The notes below the pieces were generated by a model. It saw only the letters and a program-made list of their open reading frames with translations, was not told the DNA's origin and searched no databases. This document shows, piece after piece, positions 21,127 through 32,317 of a stretch of 64,000 nt of DNA. The stretch's first letter is position 1. Every line of letters begins with the position of its first letter. The stretch comes from Diacronema lutheri. Taxonomy: Eukaryota > Haptophyta > Pavlovophyceae > Pavlovales > Pavlovaceae. Location of the stretch: NCBI GenBank assembly GCA_019448385.1, contig JAGTXO010000003.1:744001-808000 (forward strand), read 5' to 3'. The position numbers and the translations under genes are program-made.

Positions 21127-24100
21127 ATGGCGGTGCAGGCGGAGAGCGCCGAGAACAGCAGCGAGGCGCTCTCAGCGGAGGAGCTGCTCGCGCGGATCGA
21201 CCAGGCTGAGGCACGGCTGCGCGAATCGATTGCCGCGCGCGGCGCGGGAGTGGTGCGCCCGCCGGCTCCGCCCAACGCGCCAGCCAACCGCGCGCTTGAG
21301 CCACGCGCCCCAGCCGAAAGGCTGGGGGTGCGCGCGCAGCCGACGGGCGCGAGCGCAGGGGCGGCGGAGCTCGACGAGACGCGATCGTGGAACACGCCGC
21401 ATGATGGTGCGCGCGTCATTGTTAATGATCTGCGCCGCGCCGCGCGCTCGCGCACGTTCACGCGCGCCGCGCGCGCCGCGTCGTGTCGCGCCGCAACGCG
21501 CCGATTTAGGTCGTCCGACAGCCACAGGCGAGAGCGCACGCAAGCTGCTGCTGATCATGTCAATCGATATTGGTGATGGGCGCTCCGCAAGCATTGAGAT
21601 CCGGCAGGGCGATACGGCCGGGCCGCTCGCCGACGCGTTTGCGCGCGAGCACGGCCTTGGAGCATTCGCGCGAGACACACTTTGCGCGCACGTCGAGCTG
21701 CATCTCGCGCAGCTCGGTGCAGAGCGCGCGCATGGGGCGGTAACCGAGCCATTCGGCGCCACGACGCGCGCTTTGGACGGCCCGGTCTCGAACGAGAGCG
21801 CTGACGAGCGCGAGAGCGGCGGGCATGTTGACGCGCACGGCGGGTGTGGCGGTAGCGACGCGCCGGGTGGGTCGAGGCCTGGCTCGACGGCGGGATGGGT
21901 GCCGACGGGTGCGAGTGGCATCGCGCGTGGCGCCGACTCCCCTTCGTGCGACGAGCTGCGCGCGCCGAGCGACTGGAGCGACGAATCCGAGGCGGGCGGC
22001 CCTGGCCGCGCGGCGTCGCGCCGCGCTGCGGCTTCGAGCGACGGCGGCGGTCGCGCCGCGTGCGCTTCCGGCGGCGGTGCGGCGTGCGACGGGCGCGAGT
22101 GGCGCGGCGCGACTGTCGACGGCGCGCCGAGCTCCGACGCCACGCACGCGCGCGAGACGCACGCACGCGCAGAAAGGGTCCTCGCCTCTGAGCCTGTGCC
22201 GTTACAGCGCGCCGAGTCGGCGACGCGCGAGGCGGGGCGCGACGGCGACGGGCAGCTGCAGATTTCGAGGCAACTGCGTGACGCGATCGCCGGCGCCGCA
22301 CGCGCGCCGCACGCGTCCAGCGCGACGGCGCCGTCGCCCGGCGCGGCGCACGCGTCGTCGATGGGCTCAGCTTCTGCCGCACCACCATCGTGGCTCGAGC
22401 ACAATGAGCGCCGCGCGAGCGCGCTCGAACGGCGGCGCGGCGTACTGCCCGGCAGCGCGCGCGCCGTGTCGGCCGGCAGCCGCGCCGTCCCCGAGCCCGC
22501 CGTCGCGGATGCGCGCGCGCGCGCGCGCTCGCCGCCATGGCCACCCGTCCACGAGCGGCTGCTCGCGGAGGGCGAGCAGCGGCGCGCGCGCGTCGCGGCG
22601 GTGCGCGAGCGCGTCGAGCGCGAGAGGGCGGAGCGCTTGGACGAGTCGCGCGTCAGCCCGCCCGCGCGCTCGGCCGCCTTCGTCGCCGCGCGGCGCGCGG
22701 CCGAGGCGCGCGTCGGCGGCACGCCCGCTGGTGAACCACCACCGCGCGCGCGCTCGGCGGGCGAGCGGCTGCACGCGCTTTCGGCGCAGACGAGCGCGCG
22801 TCTCGATGCCAAGCGCGAGGCGTGGCGGCTGCACCGCAAGGCCGAGGAGGCGCGCGCGCGCGAGTCCAAGCTCGCCAGGTCGCCGGGCTCGCAGCGCTCG
22901 GCCTCGGCGGCGAATCGGCCGCCGCCGTGGGTGGCCCTCGACGCCGACCGCGCAAAGTCGGTGCGCGAGCGCGAGGCGGCGATTGCAAAGGCGGAGGTGG
23001 CGCAGATGCGCGAGTGCACGTTCCGTCCGTACGTCTCCTCGCGCTCCACGGCGTTCGCCGCGCGGCGCGCGGCGGAGGCGGACGGCGCGCGCACGGACGG
23101 CGCAGCCCGCGATGGCGCGCCGGTGGGCCCGGACGGGGCTGGCCCGGACGGGGCTGGCCCGGACGGGGCTGGCCCGGACGGGGCTGGCCGAAGCGCCGCA
23201 GGCGCGCGGCCCGCGCAGCGGCGCGCACGCTCGGCCGGGCCCGCGTCACGCGCAGAGAGCGCCACCGGCGCGTTCGCCGGCCTTGTCGCCGACGCCGATC
23301 GACGCAGGCGCGAGGCTGCCGTGCGCGCCGACGCCGAGCGAGCCGATGCCGACGCGCGCGAGCGCCAGTACCGCGGCGAGGCGGCGCGCGCGCGCGCGCT
23401 CTCGCCCGCGCGCGAGGAGCACCTGCGCAAGCTCGCCTACTCGCGGCACATCTCCGAGCAGGAGGTGGAGCAGCTGCGCGCCTACCTCAATCAGCCGGTC
23501 GACCACGCGACCGGCCGCCCCTTCTTCACGCCCGCCGTAAACGCGGCGCCCGTGGTCGGGCGCGAGAGCGTGCCGGGCGACGGCGCCGTCTTCAGCATTC
23601 TGTACGAGGCGGCGCAGGCGCGCGCCGAGAAGCTCGACGCGATGGTCTCGGAGGCGGACGCGAGCGCGCGCGAGCAGGCGCGCGTGCGCGTCCAGCGACG
23701 CCGGTCGCAACACCTCGCGGCCGGCGCGCGCAAGCGGGGACTCGTGCCGCTCTTCCGCGCGCTCGAGGGCGCAACGTCGCACGGGCTGGGCGTCGACGAG
23801 CTCGCGGCGATGCTGCGCGACGGGCTGGCGCCGCCGGCGCCGGTCGGTCCGGACGAGCGCAAGGCGCAACGGCTCGTCCCGGACAGCGCGTGCGTGGACA
23901 TGCTCGCCGTCCGCTGGACGGAGCTCGCGTGCGCGCTCGACGCGTGCGGCGCGCCCGAGGCCCTCGCCGACGATCTGCGCGCGCTGCTCCTCGAGGTTGC
24001 GCCCGTCGCCCCGCCACTCGGCGCGACCGCGGCCATGCGCGCGCGCGCGGCTCGAGCGCGCCACGTCGCCGGCGCACCGGCGGCCGCGCCGGCCGACGCG

Positions 24101-25555
24101 CCGGCGGCAGAGGCGACGCCCGAAGCGAGTTGTCCGGAGGGCAGCGCTCCGGGCAGCCAGCATTGGCTCACCTTTGCGCAGCTCGTCGGCGCGCTCGCGC
24201 CGCGCGCGCGCGAGCTCGCCGCCGCGCGCGGCGGCGGGCGTGGCGTGCGACACGTGCTCGGCGTCGTGTCTGCGCGCGCCGAGCGCACCACGAGCGCGCA
24301 AGCGGCTCCTGGGGGGCGCGCGTTCCAGCCGGAGATCCGTGACGCGTCTCGCGCGCAGGCGCTCGAGCGCAGGGCGAGGCTTGGCGAAGTGGGCGACTTT
24401 TCGGGCAGGCTCTACGACGAGCACAACCGCAAGCTGCGCGCGCTTGCCGAGCTGCGCGACAGGCAGCGCGAGAAGGAGATGGCGGGTGCGTCGCGGCTGC
24501 GCGCGCTCTGGCGCCGCGCGCGCGCGCGCGCGCGCGCATGTGCCCCGCGCGCTCACGCCGCGCGTCCACGCGCGACGCGCCGCGGGGTCGCGTGCTTCGT
24601 TCGGGCCCCCGCCGCGCCGCGCTGCGCGCTGCAGGCCTGCGCTTCGCGCCGGAGATAAATCGCCAGTCGCACAACCTAACCCGCAAGGCGAGCGCGCCGG
24701 AGGGTGACATCTTTTCGCGCCTCTACGCGCCAAAGCCGTTGCCGCATTGCGCGCCGCAATCGACGCCAGACACGGACGTGGCCGCGGGCAACCCGAACGC
24801 TGCGAAGCGCATTGCGCGCGGCGAGCCGCCGTCGCCGTCACGCGGCGCGACGCGGCCAGGCTCAGCGCCCGCACCCGCGCCCGCGCGGCGCGCGCGCTCG
24901 CCCGGCGGCGCGGCTGCACACTCTTCGACATCCATGCGCCACGAGCCCAGCTCGCCACCGAGCGGCGGCGCGGCGCGGCGCGTCTCGCCGTCTGCCAACC
25001 TGAGCAGGCAGCTCGCGCGGCTGATGAGCCCATTCGCACAGTGCGCGCCGCGGCGCGCGAGGCCGCGGCGCAATCGACAGGGCGGTAGGCTCCGTCTACC
25101 CGCTGCGCGGCTGCGGCCGGCGCTCGCGCCGGCCACCTCCTCCGCGCGTTGCGCCGCCCTTGCGGCTGCGGGGTCCTCGCTGCGCGGCCCTCACGCCCTC
25201 CGCGCACGACCCGCCTCGCCGCGCTTCCGCCTCGCGCTGCAGGGTGCCGACGGCCCAGCTCGAAGAGCTCCACGTTCCGAGTTCGCAGCGCCCGCGATAC
25301 GCGTCTCGTGCCGACGTGGGCGGCGGCGCCGGTGGCAGCCTCGCCGCCCGGCTGCAGCTGGCGGCTGAGACGCCGGTGCCGACGGTGCGCGGTGCGCGCG
25401 CGAGCGGCTCGGCCTTTGCGTCCTTCTCGCCGACGCTCACTACGCCGCAGCCTCCAGGGTTTGCGACCGCGGCACCCGAAGCAGACGGGACGCTGCAGGA
25501 AATTGAGGATCGGTTCTACAGCGCGCTCGCGCTCAGGCTCGGAGCGCGACCGTGA
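21127..25555 (+). CDS. Large scaffold protein, probably ciliary/basal-body
   Basis: The exons are 21127-21406, 21528-24485, 24635-25040 and 25243-25555, summing to 3957 nt (1318 aa). The N-terminus is acidic-helical (ALSAEELLARIDQAEARLRE). A ubiquitin-like block follows (MSIDIGDGRSASIEIRQGDT, FAREHGLGAFARDTL) of a kind common in protist ciliary proteins. Long Arg/Glu/Ala helices come next, with repeated short motifs FRPYVSSRS, FTPAVN, FQPEIRDAS and FAPEINRQSHNLTRKA; the last spans the exon 2/3 junction. A helical domain around AGARKRGLVPLFRALEGATS recalls EF-hand-like or IQ-scaffold regions without clear ligands. The F-x-P-x-[IV] motifs recur in flagellar-associated proteins, which is the basis of the guess. 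No family name can be assigned. All donors are GTGCG-type. Confidence 0.72.
23126..23185. repeat. Four perfect 15-bp tandem repeats (GPDGA)4 in coding sequence
   Basis: The unit ggcccggacggggct is repeated four times without change from 23126 to 23185 and encodes GPDGA four times. Perfect identity at third positions shows a recent slippage expansion. Confidence 0.92.
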
Positions 25556-25860
25556 GGCCTTGCAGTTTGGAACACAGTTGGAACAAAACATCGAATTCCG
25601 GAAGCACTATCGTCCGAGCTCCGGATTCTCATCAGCATTGCCGCGTATGCTCGGAGCCAAACTTCGGGCCCTAGTGCTGCGCTCAGCGGAGCAACTTTGG
25701 AGCGGCCAAAGTTCGCGAGCGAGCGCGCTCTCATCCGACGTCCGTGCACATACCCGCGAGCCGCTGAACAGCACCGCCCAGTCGCGGCCCTGCTCGGGAG
25801 GGTACATGCGCGTGCGACAAGCACAGCGTACCGCTTGCCGCTGTCACGCTGACTTGCAGG
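25556..25860. other. 305-bp convergent intergenic region
   Basis: This lies between the stops of the scaffold gene (plus) and the histidine kinase (minus) and must hold both 3' ends. It is less GC-rich than coding DNA, e.g. ggaacacagttggaacaaaa at 25568-25587. I see no gene, RNA or repeat in it. Confidence 0.5.
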
Positions 25861-28800
25861 TCAGGGCGAGGCGAAAGGTCTCTGGCCGCCGCCCGCCTCG
25901 CCGTCGCTGTGGGTTGGAACGGCAAGGTCGCGCAGCAGCGCAAGCACAAACGTGACGCCATCTTTGGATTTGTCCACGCATGCGTCGAGGCCGGACGCCT
26001 CAAACTCCTCGCGCTCGGGCGAGCCGCCAGGGTCGCCCGTCATGCCGATGATCAGCTTGCCAAAGCCGCCCGCGCGTAGCGCGCGCGTCGCGGCCGCGCC
26101 CGTCATACGCGGCATCTGTGCGCGCGGACGTCGGGTGGCAGACGGCGCGCGCACGCCGGTGAGCCCGGCCTGAGCGGCGCACGTGCGGCGCAGTCGGAGC
26201 GGCGGACGCGCCGCGCCGGGCGGCGCGCCACGCGCGCACCTGGTTGTCTATGAGTACGACGTCGTACGTGCACGGCTGCATGCCTCGGCCCTCGTCGCCC
26301 AGGACGAGCTCGACGGCCTGCACGCCGTCCTCCGCCACGTCGCACTCGATGCCAAGGCGGCGGAACAAGCGAAGAGCGAGCGAGCGCTGCAGCACGCGGT
26401 CGTCCTCGACATGCAGGCAGCGGAAGCCCGCGGGGAAAGTGGGCGGCTCGGGCGGTGCCTGTGAGCCGTTCAGCGACGGTCCGGCCGCCGCCTCGCGGAG
26501 CAGCAGCGCGCGCTGGCCCGCACGCTCGACGACAGCGCGGTTGTCCACGGTATAGGCGAGCGCGGCCGAGCTGACGCTGTCGTTGCTTGCGCGCGCCATG
26601 CCGCCACGAGTGCGCGACGCGAAAGAGCCCTCGTCCTCAAGAGCGCGCTCGAGATCTGCCGGAAGCATGGCGAGCGGAGACGGCGCCGCGGCTTGATCCC
26701 GCTCGTCCGCCTTGGTGCGCGCGGGCAGAGCGTCAGTCTGTCGCGCCGCCAGGTGTTGCCACGGCGACACCTGCCGCGCGCTGTTCAGCAGCGCCGAGCA
26801 GCGATGCGACTCAGATGAGCGAGCGGCGCGCTCTGGCGGCACGGACTTGCCCGTGTCAGCTTGACCGCGGATCGCCGATGGTGCGCCCAACTGCGCGGCG
26901 TTGACGACACTCGCCTTCGCGCGCAACTTGCCGATCAGCGAGAGCTTGCGCGGCGCAAAAACGAAGCGACAGCCATCTGCCGACGGGTCGGACGTGGGCG
27001 CGGCGTCCTGATCGGCCGTTCGCGACAGCCGCTCGTTGGCGAGCTGGCGATGGCGGCGAAGGCCCGCGTGGATGCTCGTATCGGCCTCGCTGCTTGAGCC
27101 GGTCAGGTCGCTCGCGCACAGCGCCGGCTGGATGCCGTCGCCGAAGGTGATGTTTGCGCCCCGCCGGAATGTGCCGCTCGGATTCGCCTGCGCGTTAGAC
27201 AGGCGCTGGCGCACGGCTGACGGGGGCGTCGCGATCGTCTCGGCGCAGAAGACGCTCATCTCGAACGTGAGGCCCTTGCCGCGGCCCTCCGACTTGAGCG
27301 CAAGCGTCGACCCGTTGTGCAGCCGCAAGATTTGCTTAGTGATCTCTGCTCGCAACATGCAATGGTTCGTGGCGCGTGGCGGAATCGCGCAGTGAAAGAC
27401 CGCGAGAAAACGCGTGGGCGAGCGTGCAGCATGCTGCGCGCGCGCGCGCGCGCGCGCGCGCAGTGGCCGCGACGCCACACGCGCGCGCGCTCACGCAGCC
27501 CGAGGCCTGTGCCGCCCGCGCCTTGCAGCTGGCCCTGGCCGACTTGCGTGAAGATGTCACGGCCGAGCAGCGTGGCGATGTCATCCGTCGACAGCCCGAT
27601 GCCCGAGTCTCGCACGCTGATCGTCAGCTTGCACCAGCTCGGCGCGTCGTAGCCCAGCCCGGGCGGTACGTTGCCCGTGCAGCGAGACACTCCGTCGCAC
27701 GATATCCCGCTTTGCGCCGTCGGCATGTTCGACAACCGGCCGCTGGATGGCTCAACATCCACCGTGATCACGACGCTGCCATTCGGGTCGGTAAACTTGA
27801 TCGCGTTCGAGACACCGTTGTTGAGGCACTGTAGCAGCCGGCGCATGTCACCCACCAGCTGCCGCCGCGCAAGCTCGGGCGCGAGCTCAACGCGGAGCGT
27901 CACGCCCTTCTTCGCGCAGATGCCGGCAAACGTGGCGAGCGCGCCGCGGACGAGCATGCCAATCTCAAAGGGTGCGTGCACGAGCACGAGCCGGCCCGAG
28001 TCGATGCGCTCAAAGTCGAGCATGTCCGAGACGATGTGCTCGATGAGCTCAGCGCACGCGACGAGCGAGCCGAGGTGCTCATCGACGTCGGCTGCGCCGA
28101 GCATCTTGGTCGACGGCATGTCCGCGAGCGTCTCAGCAATTGTGGCGATCGAGAGGATGGGCGAGCGCAGGTCGTGCATCACCATCCGGATCAGTCGGCC
28201 GCGCGCGTGCGTCACCGCATTGGACACGTCGCGAATGCTGTCTTCGGCGGCGGCGCGCGCATCGAGCGCCTCGCGCACGATGGCGTGGTTAGCAACGTCG
28301 CGCTGCCGCGCGCGGAACACGCGACGGGCACTGATCTCGGCACGCAGCCGTCCGACGTGCATCACGACGGCCACGCTCGCGAGCAGCGCCGCACTGCTTG
28401 TCGTGTGCGGGGCGTCCTCTGCGCTGCCAACGAGCACGGCCGTAACGACGGCCTCAAGCACAAACATGATTGAACAGGCGGCGCACACGCGTGGGCGCAT
28501 TGGTACGAGCGACGATACGAACGCGAGCAGCAGGGCGGTGCGCAGCCAAACGAGATCGTCGATCGCGCCCGGTTGCTCTTGGTACGCCGCCGTGAACGCG
28601 CCACATGCGAACACCTGGACGGCAAGCAGCGCCTCGAGCGCGCGCGCGCGCACGCGTGCGCGCGCCTTTGACAGCGAGTACGCCGGCGCGGCAATGGCGT
28701 TGAGCATGGCGAGCGCGATGCCGACCCAAGCGTGCGGCGAGACGCGACGGCCGAGCGGCACTGCGAGCGAGAGCTCGCGGCTGACCGTGCCGAGCATGAT

Positions 28801-28950
28801 GGCGGCGAGCGCGGCGCTGAGCGCAAACCCGCTCGCGCGCAGCTGCGGGTCGAAGACCTCCGCGACGTACGCGTTCTCGACCGAGCGCGCGGCGAACGCG
28901 GCGTGCCATGCAAGCGCTGAGCTCTCGGTTGCCATTCTCGGGTCTGTCAT
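25861..28950 (-). CDS. Membrane hybrid sensor histidine kinase with receiver domain
   Basis: The exons are 28950-27495, 27345-26240 and 26115-25861, summing to 2817 nt (938 aa). About six N-terminal membrane segments lie between residues 40 and 200 (e.g. FALSAALAAIMLGTV, VWLRTALLLAFVSSLVPM, AACSIMFVLEAVVTAVLVG), with no recognisable periplasmic sensor domain. The H-box is RMVMHDLRSPILSIATIAET with phospho-accepting His259. The N-box is LNNGVSNAIKFTDPNGSVV, and the G-boxes are VRDSGIGLS and GAGGTGLGLQITKQI (the last across intron 1). After about 200 residues of linker comes a receiver domain: RCLHVEDDRVLQRSLALRLF, then YDVVLIDNQ joined by intron 2 to MPRMTGAAATRAL (Asp acceptor), with Lys in ACVDKSKDG. 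It should autophosphorylate and pass phosphate to its own receiver. The partner HPt is unknown. ATG 28950 is the first true ATG. Confidence 0.92.
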
Positions 28951-29299
28951 CGAATGCAGCACTTTGGATGCTTGTGTGCCGGCTTTCCCAGGTTCTGTTT
29001 CATTTTAAGTTGTGTCGCAGCCTGACAGTCCCAGTTTGTACTTTTATGATTAAAGCCCGTCATCAAAATGGTTGACTGTCAACAAATGGTTGACAGTCAA
29101 GAAGAGTGTCACTCGTCGTTGGGCTCCAAGCCCGCTCCACCTTTGACGCGGCGAAGGCATGCCGCTCGCCGCCGGCGGCCGCTGCTCTGCCCGCCTATGG
29201 CCTATGACTCCCGCCACCCAGCCGGAGGCCCAGGCGGTTTGGCTTGCCAGTTGCACTTCACGATGTGAAAGCGCGTGCGCATTCCGTTCGTCAGCGCGC
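28951..29299. promoter_or_regulatory. Kinase promoter region and 3' end of phosphatase gene
   Basis: A 349-bp gap upstream of the histidine kinase (minus) that also holds the 3' flank of the next minus-strand gene. It is AT-rich around 28970-29100 and carries the perfect inverted repeat described separately. No convincing coding frame is present: a 66-codon frame at 29068 lacks protein-like composition. Confidence 0.45.
29072..29100. promoter_or_regulatory. Perfect 11-bp inverted repeat of TTGAC/GTCAA (W-box-like palindrome)
   Basis: ttgactgtcaa (29072-29082) and its exact reverse complement ttgacagtcaa (29090-29100) are separated by caaatgg. Each arm is itself TTGAC-N-GTCAA, so four TTGAC cores lie within 29 bp, about 120 bp upstream of the histidine kinase ATG. 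TTGAC is the core of WRKY-type W boxes. Whether such factors act here is not known. It could equally form an RNA hairpin in a 5' leader. Confidence 0.6.
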
Positions 29300-30061
29300 T
29301 CACGACTTCCAGCCACGGTCGAGCTGGCCGCCGTAGTAGTCAATATATTCTGCGTATGCGTCGTGGAGCGCGGACGGGCGCTCGAGCTTGCGCAGTTCGG
29401 CCGTGCCGAGGTGCACGAGCGTGCGATGCATGCGCGGCTCGAGCGCGAGCGCGGCGGCCTGCAAGATTTGCAACACGTCGCCGTGCGCGACGAGGAGGAC
29501 GAGCCACGGCCGCCGGTCGGCTGGGAGCGACGCCTCCAGCGACGCGAGCAGCTCGCCGGCGCGCGCGGCGACGCTCGCGACGCTCTCGACGCCGAACAGC
29601 GTGTGCGAGCCGTCCGCCTCGTCCTCCTCCCATACGCGCTTATAATTTTCGACGCTTCGCCCGTCAAACTCTCCAAACCGGCGCTCGCGCAACCGCTCGT
29701 CGAGCGAGACGCGCCCGAGATGGAGCGGCGGCTCCGAGCGCTCATCGCGCGCAAGGCGCGCGGCCACGATCTCGGCGGTTTCGCGCGCGCGCAAGAAATC
29801 GGAAGAGATGATTGCCGCCGGCTGGTCGCGCGCCAGCGCGGCAAACGCGTCGGCCGCGAGCCGCGCCTGCGCGCGCCCCTCCTCCGACAGGCCGTGCGCG
29901 ACGGTCGCGACCTGCGGCGACGAAGAGATGATGCCTTCGACGTTCGCAAGCGATTGACCATGCCGCAGCATGTAGTAGGAATTGTGCGGCGCGCTCGCCG
30001 CCGAGAAGGCCACCAGCCCGCGGCGGAGCGCGACGCGTGCGTGCAGCCGGGCTGCGCGCAT
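29300..30061 (-). CDS. Histidine-phosphatase (phosphoglycerate mutase-like) family protein
   Basis: A 253-residue, single-exon protein. The catalytic RHG motif is in SYYMLRHGQSLANVEG. The second-Arg region IISSDFLRARETAEIVAARL, the acidic ERRFGEFDGRS segment and the second histidine in LVLLVAHGDVLQILQA complete the family pattern. Enzymes with this set include phosphoglycerate mutases, fructose-2,6-bisphosphatases and broad-specificity phosphatases. The GEFDGRS element and total length suit a small-molecule phosphatase rather than a glycolytic mutase, but the substrate cannot be read. The Arg/Ala-rich N-terminus (MRAARLHARVALRRGLVAFS) looks like a mitochondrial presequence. The ATG at 30061 is divergent from GMP synthetase. 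Confidence 0.88.
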   Translation of the reverse strand: MRAARLHARVALRRGLVAFSAASAPHNSYYMLRHGQSLANVEGIISSSPQVATVAHGLSEEGRAQARLAADAFAALARDQPAAIISSDFLRARETAEIVAARLARDERSEPPLHLGRVSLDERLRERRFGEFDGRSVENYKRVWEEDEADGSHTLFGVESVASVAARAGELLASLEASLPADRRPWLVLLVAHGDVLQILQAAALALEPRMHRTLVHLGTAELRKLERPSALHDAYAEYIDYYGGQLDRGWKS

Positions 30062-30241
30062 CGTCCAGAGCCAGCTGTTGGCCTCAATGCGAGTTCACCG
30101 CGTCTCCGACGCGAAAGCGCGCAAAAGGGCAAAAGGGCTTTTGCGATCGCCTTTTCGTCCCTTTGCTCCAAAACGCACAGATCGGGTCGGGCAACTCGGC
30201 GAGGCGCCGCGTGGACGGCAACGCGCAGCACACGCAACAGG
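30062..30241. promoter_or_regulatory. 180-bp divergent promoter with CAAAAG/CTTTTG cluster
   Basis: CAAAAG occurs at 30122 and 30130 and CTTTTG at 30138, followed by gatcgccttttcg. This resembles the cluster upstream of the gene at 3556 and the single gatcgcctttcaaaag at 33341. The arrangement aaaagggctttt can fold on itself. Confidence 0.5.
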
Positions 30242-32317
30242 ATGCCCACGCGGAACGGGAGCGCGACGAAGAAGGCGAAGACGGAGGCGGTGGAAGTGGC
30301 GGCGCACGCCGAGAAGGTGGCGATTCTCGACGCGGGCGCGCAGTACGGCAAGGTGATCGACCGGCGCGTGCGCGAGCTCAACGTCGAGTGCGACCTGCTG
30401 CCGCTCGACGTCGAGCCGGAGAAGCTCGCGCCGTACAAGGCGATCATCATCTCGGGCGGGCCGCAGTCGGTGTACGGCACGGATGCGCCCAAGTACGACG
30501 ATGGCATCTTCGAGACGGGCAAGCCCATCTTCGGCATCTGCTACGGCATGCAGCTGCTCAACCACCATTTTGGCGGCAAGGTCGAGAAGAAGGCCAAGCG
30601 CGAGGACGGCCAGTTCCCGATCGAGGTGAAGACGGAGTGCGCGCTATTCGAGGGCGTGCCGTCGCGCACCGAGGTGCTGCTCACGCACGGCGACTCGGTC
30701 TCCGCCGTCCCCAACGGCTTTGCCGAGGTCGCGCACTCGGGCGACCTCATCGTCGGCATTGCCGACGCGAGCCGGCATCTGTACGGCGTGCAGTTCCACC
30801 CGGAGGTGGACCTGTCGACTGACGGGAAGCAAATGATGAAGAACTTCCTCTTCGGCGTCTGCGGCTTCTCTGGCTCGTACACCGTCGTCAACCGCGAGCA
30901 CATGGCGATCGCCGAGATCACCCAGATCGTCGGCCCCGTCAAGAAGGTCCTCGTCCTCGTGAGCGGCGGCGTCGACTCTTCGGTGTGCGCGGCGCTGCTG
31001 CACAAGGCGCTCGGGCGTGAGCGCGTGATTGCGCTGCACGTCGACCACGGCTTCATGCGCCTCGACGAGTCGAAGAAGGTGTGCAAAGCGCTCGAGGCGA
31101 TCGGCGTCGACCTGCACAACCTCGACGCGACGTCCGACTTTGCGCAGGCGTTCACCGAGATCAACGGGCGGCAGGAGGGGCCGCTCGACGAGCAGGTGAG
31201 CCCAGAGATCAAGCGCAAGATCATCGGCGACACGTTCATGCGCGTCACGCAGAAGATGTGCACCGACCTCGGCATCCACGCCGACGACGTCTACCTGGCG
31301 CAGGGCACGCTCCGGCCCGACCTGATCGAGAGCGCGTCCAAGCTCGTCTCGGGCAACGCCGAATGCATCAAGACGCACCACAATGACACGCAGCTGGTGC
31401 GCGTGCTGCGCGACGCCGGCCGCATCATCGAGCCGCTCAAGGACTACCACAAGGATGAGGTGCGCGCCCTCGGCACGGAGCTCGGCCTTTCCGAGGACCT
31501 CGTGTGGCGGCAGCCCTTCCCCGGCCCTGGCCTTGCGATCCGCATCCTCTGCACGGACAAGCCGTACGCACCGGCGGGGCGCGAGCAGGTGCAGGCCGAG
31601 CTCGAGGCGCTCACCAAGGAGCTCGGCCACGTCGACGACTTCGCCGTCTCGCTCCTGCCCGTGCAGACGGTCGGTGTGCAGGGCGATGGCCGCTCGTACG
31701 CGCACCTTGTCGCAATCTCGTGCCGGAAGGCGGCGGCCAAAGGTGGGCTCGCGCTCTCGCCAGCGCAGTGGGCGCAGCTCGCTGAGTTTGCAAAGGCGAT
31801 CCCCGGCCGCGTCCACTCGGTCAACCGTGTGTGCCTCCTATTTGGCGATGCGGTGAGCGGGCTCGTCGACGAGATTACGCCGACGACGCTCAAGCAGCAC
31901 GTCGTGCACAAGCTGCAGCTTGCGGACGACGTTGTGACGGAGACGATGAAGAAGCACAAGCTCATGCGCAAGCTCGCGCAGGTGCGCGCCGCCGCGCGCG
32001 CCGCCGCCGCGCGCTCGTCGCGCCGACCCGGCGCTGCCCGCCCGCCCACCCGCCGCGCTCGCTCGGCCCGCCGCCCGCAGGTGCCCGTCGTCCTGCTGCC
32101 GGTGCCCTTCGGCATCGCGGGCGCACATTCCATCGCGATCCGCACGTTCATCACTAACGACTTCATGACGGGTACGCCCGCCATCCCCGGCAGGCAGGTG
32201 CCCGTCGAGGCGGTCGTCGAGATCGTAGAGCGCCTCACGTCGGGCGAGGTCGCGGGCCTCTCGCGCATCGCGTACGACCTGACGCCCAAACCGCCGGGCA
32301 CGACCGAGTACGAGTAG
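30242..32317 (+). CDS. GMP synthetase (glutamine-hydrolysing)
   Basis: 658 aa after removal of one intron (31982-32080, 99 bp, GTGCGC...CAG). Without splicing the frame stays open and adds 33 Ala/Arg residues. The class I amidotransferase domain has KAIIISGGPQSVYGTDAPKY, the nucleophile Cys in FGICYGMQLLNHHFGG and the His in LYGVQFHPEVD. The ATP-pyrophosphatase domain has the PP-loop VLVLVSGGVDSSVCAALLH. The C-terminal dimerisation domain ends RIAYDLTPKPPGTTEYE, where the terminal KPPGTIEWE-type tail is an active-site element of GMPS. It converts XMP to GMP with glutamine and ATP. The start ATG 30242 follows the divergent promoter. Earlier in-frame sequence is antisense to the phosphatase. 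Confidence 0.97.
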   Translation: MPTRNGSATKKAKTEAVEVAAHAEKVAILDAGAQYGKVIDRRVRELNVECDLLPLDVEPEKLAPYKAIIISGGPQSVYGTDAPKYDDGIFETGKPIFGICYGMQLLNHHFGGKVEKKAKREDGQFPIEVKTECALFEGVPSRTEVLLTHGDSVSAVPNGFAEVAHSGDLIVGIADASRHLYGVQFHPEVDLSTDGKQMMKNFLFGVCGFSGSYTVVNREHMAIAEITQIVGPVKKVLVLVSGGVDSSVCAALLHKALGRERVIALHVDHGFMRLDESKKVCKALEAIGVDLHNLDATSDFAQAFTEINGRQEGPLDEQVSPEIKRKIIGDTFMRVTQKMCTDLGIHADDVYLAQGTLRPDLIESASKLVSGNAECIKTHHNDTQLVRVLRDAGRIIEPLKDYHKDEVRALGTELGLSEDLVWRQPFPGPGLAIRILCTDKPYAPAGREQVQAELEALTKELGHVDDFAVSLLPVQTVGVQGDGRSYAHLVAISCRKAAAKGGLALSPAQWAQLAEFAKAIPGRVHSVNRVCLLFGDAVSGLVDEITPTTLKQHVVHKLQLADDVVTETMKKHKLMRKLAQVRAAARAAAARSSRRPGAARPPTRRARSARRPQVPVVLLPVPFGIAGAHSIAIRTFITNDFMTGTPAIPGRQVPVEAVVEIVERLTSGEVAGLSRIAYDLTPKPPGTTEYE

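Noticed and set aside
27433-27490. (GC)n tract in the kinase intron considered as Z-DNA or a regulatory element
   Set aside because: Similar GC dinucleotide tracts fill many introns here (e.g. 24518-24537, 31990-32020). This is general composition, not a specific element.
29068-29268. 66-codon frame starting MVDCQQMVDSQEE
   Set aside because: It begins inside the inverted repeat and becomes Arg/Pro-rich. There is no homology or splice context, so it is probably chance in the promoter region.
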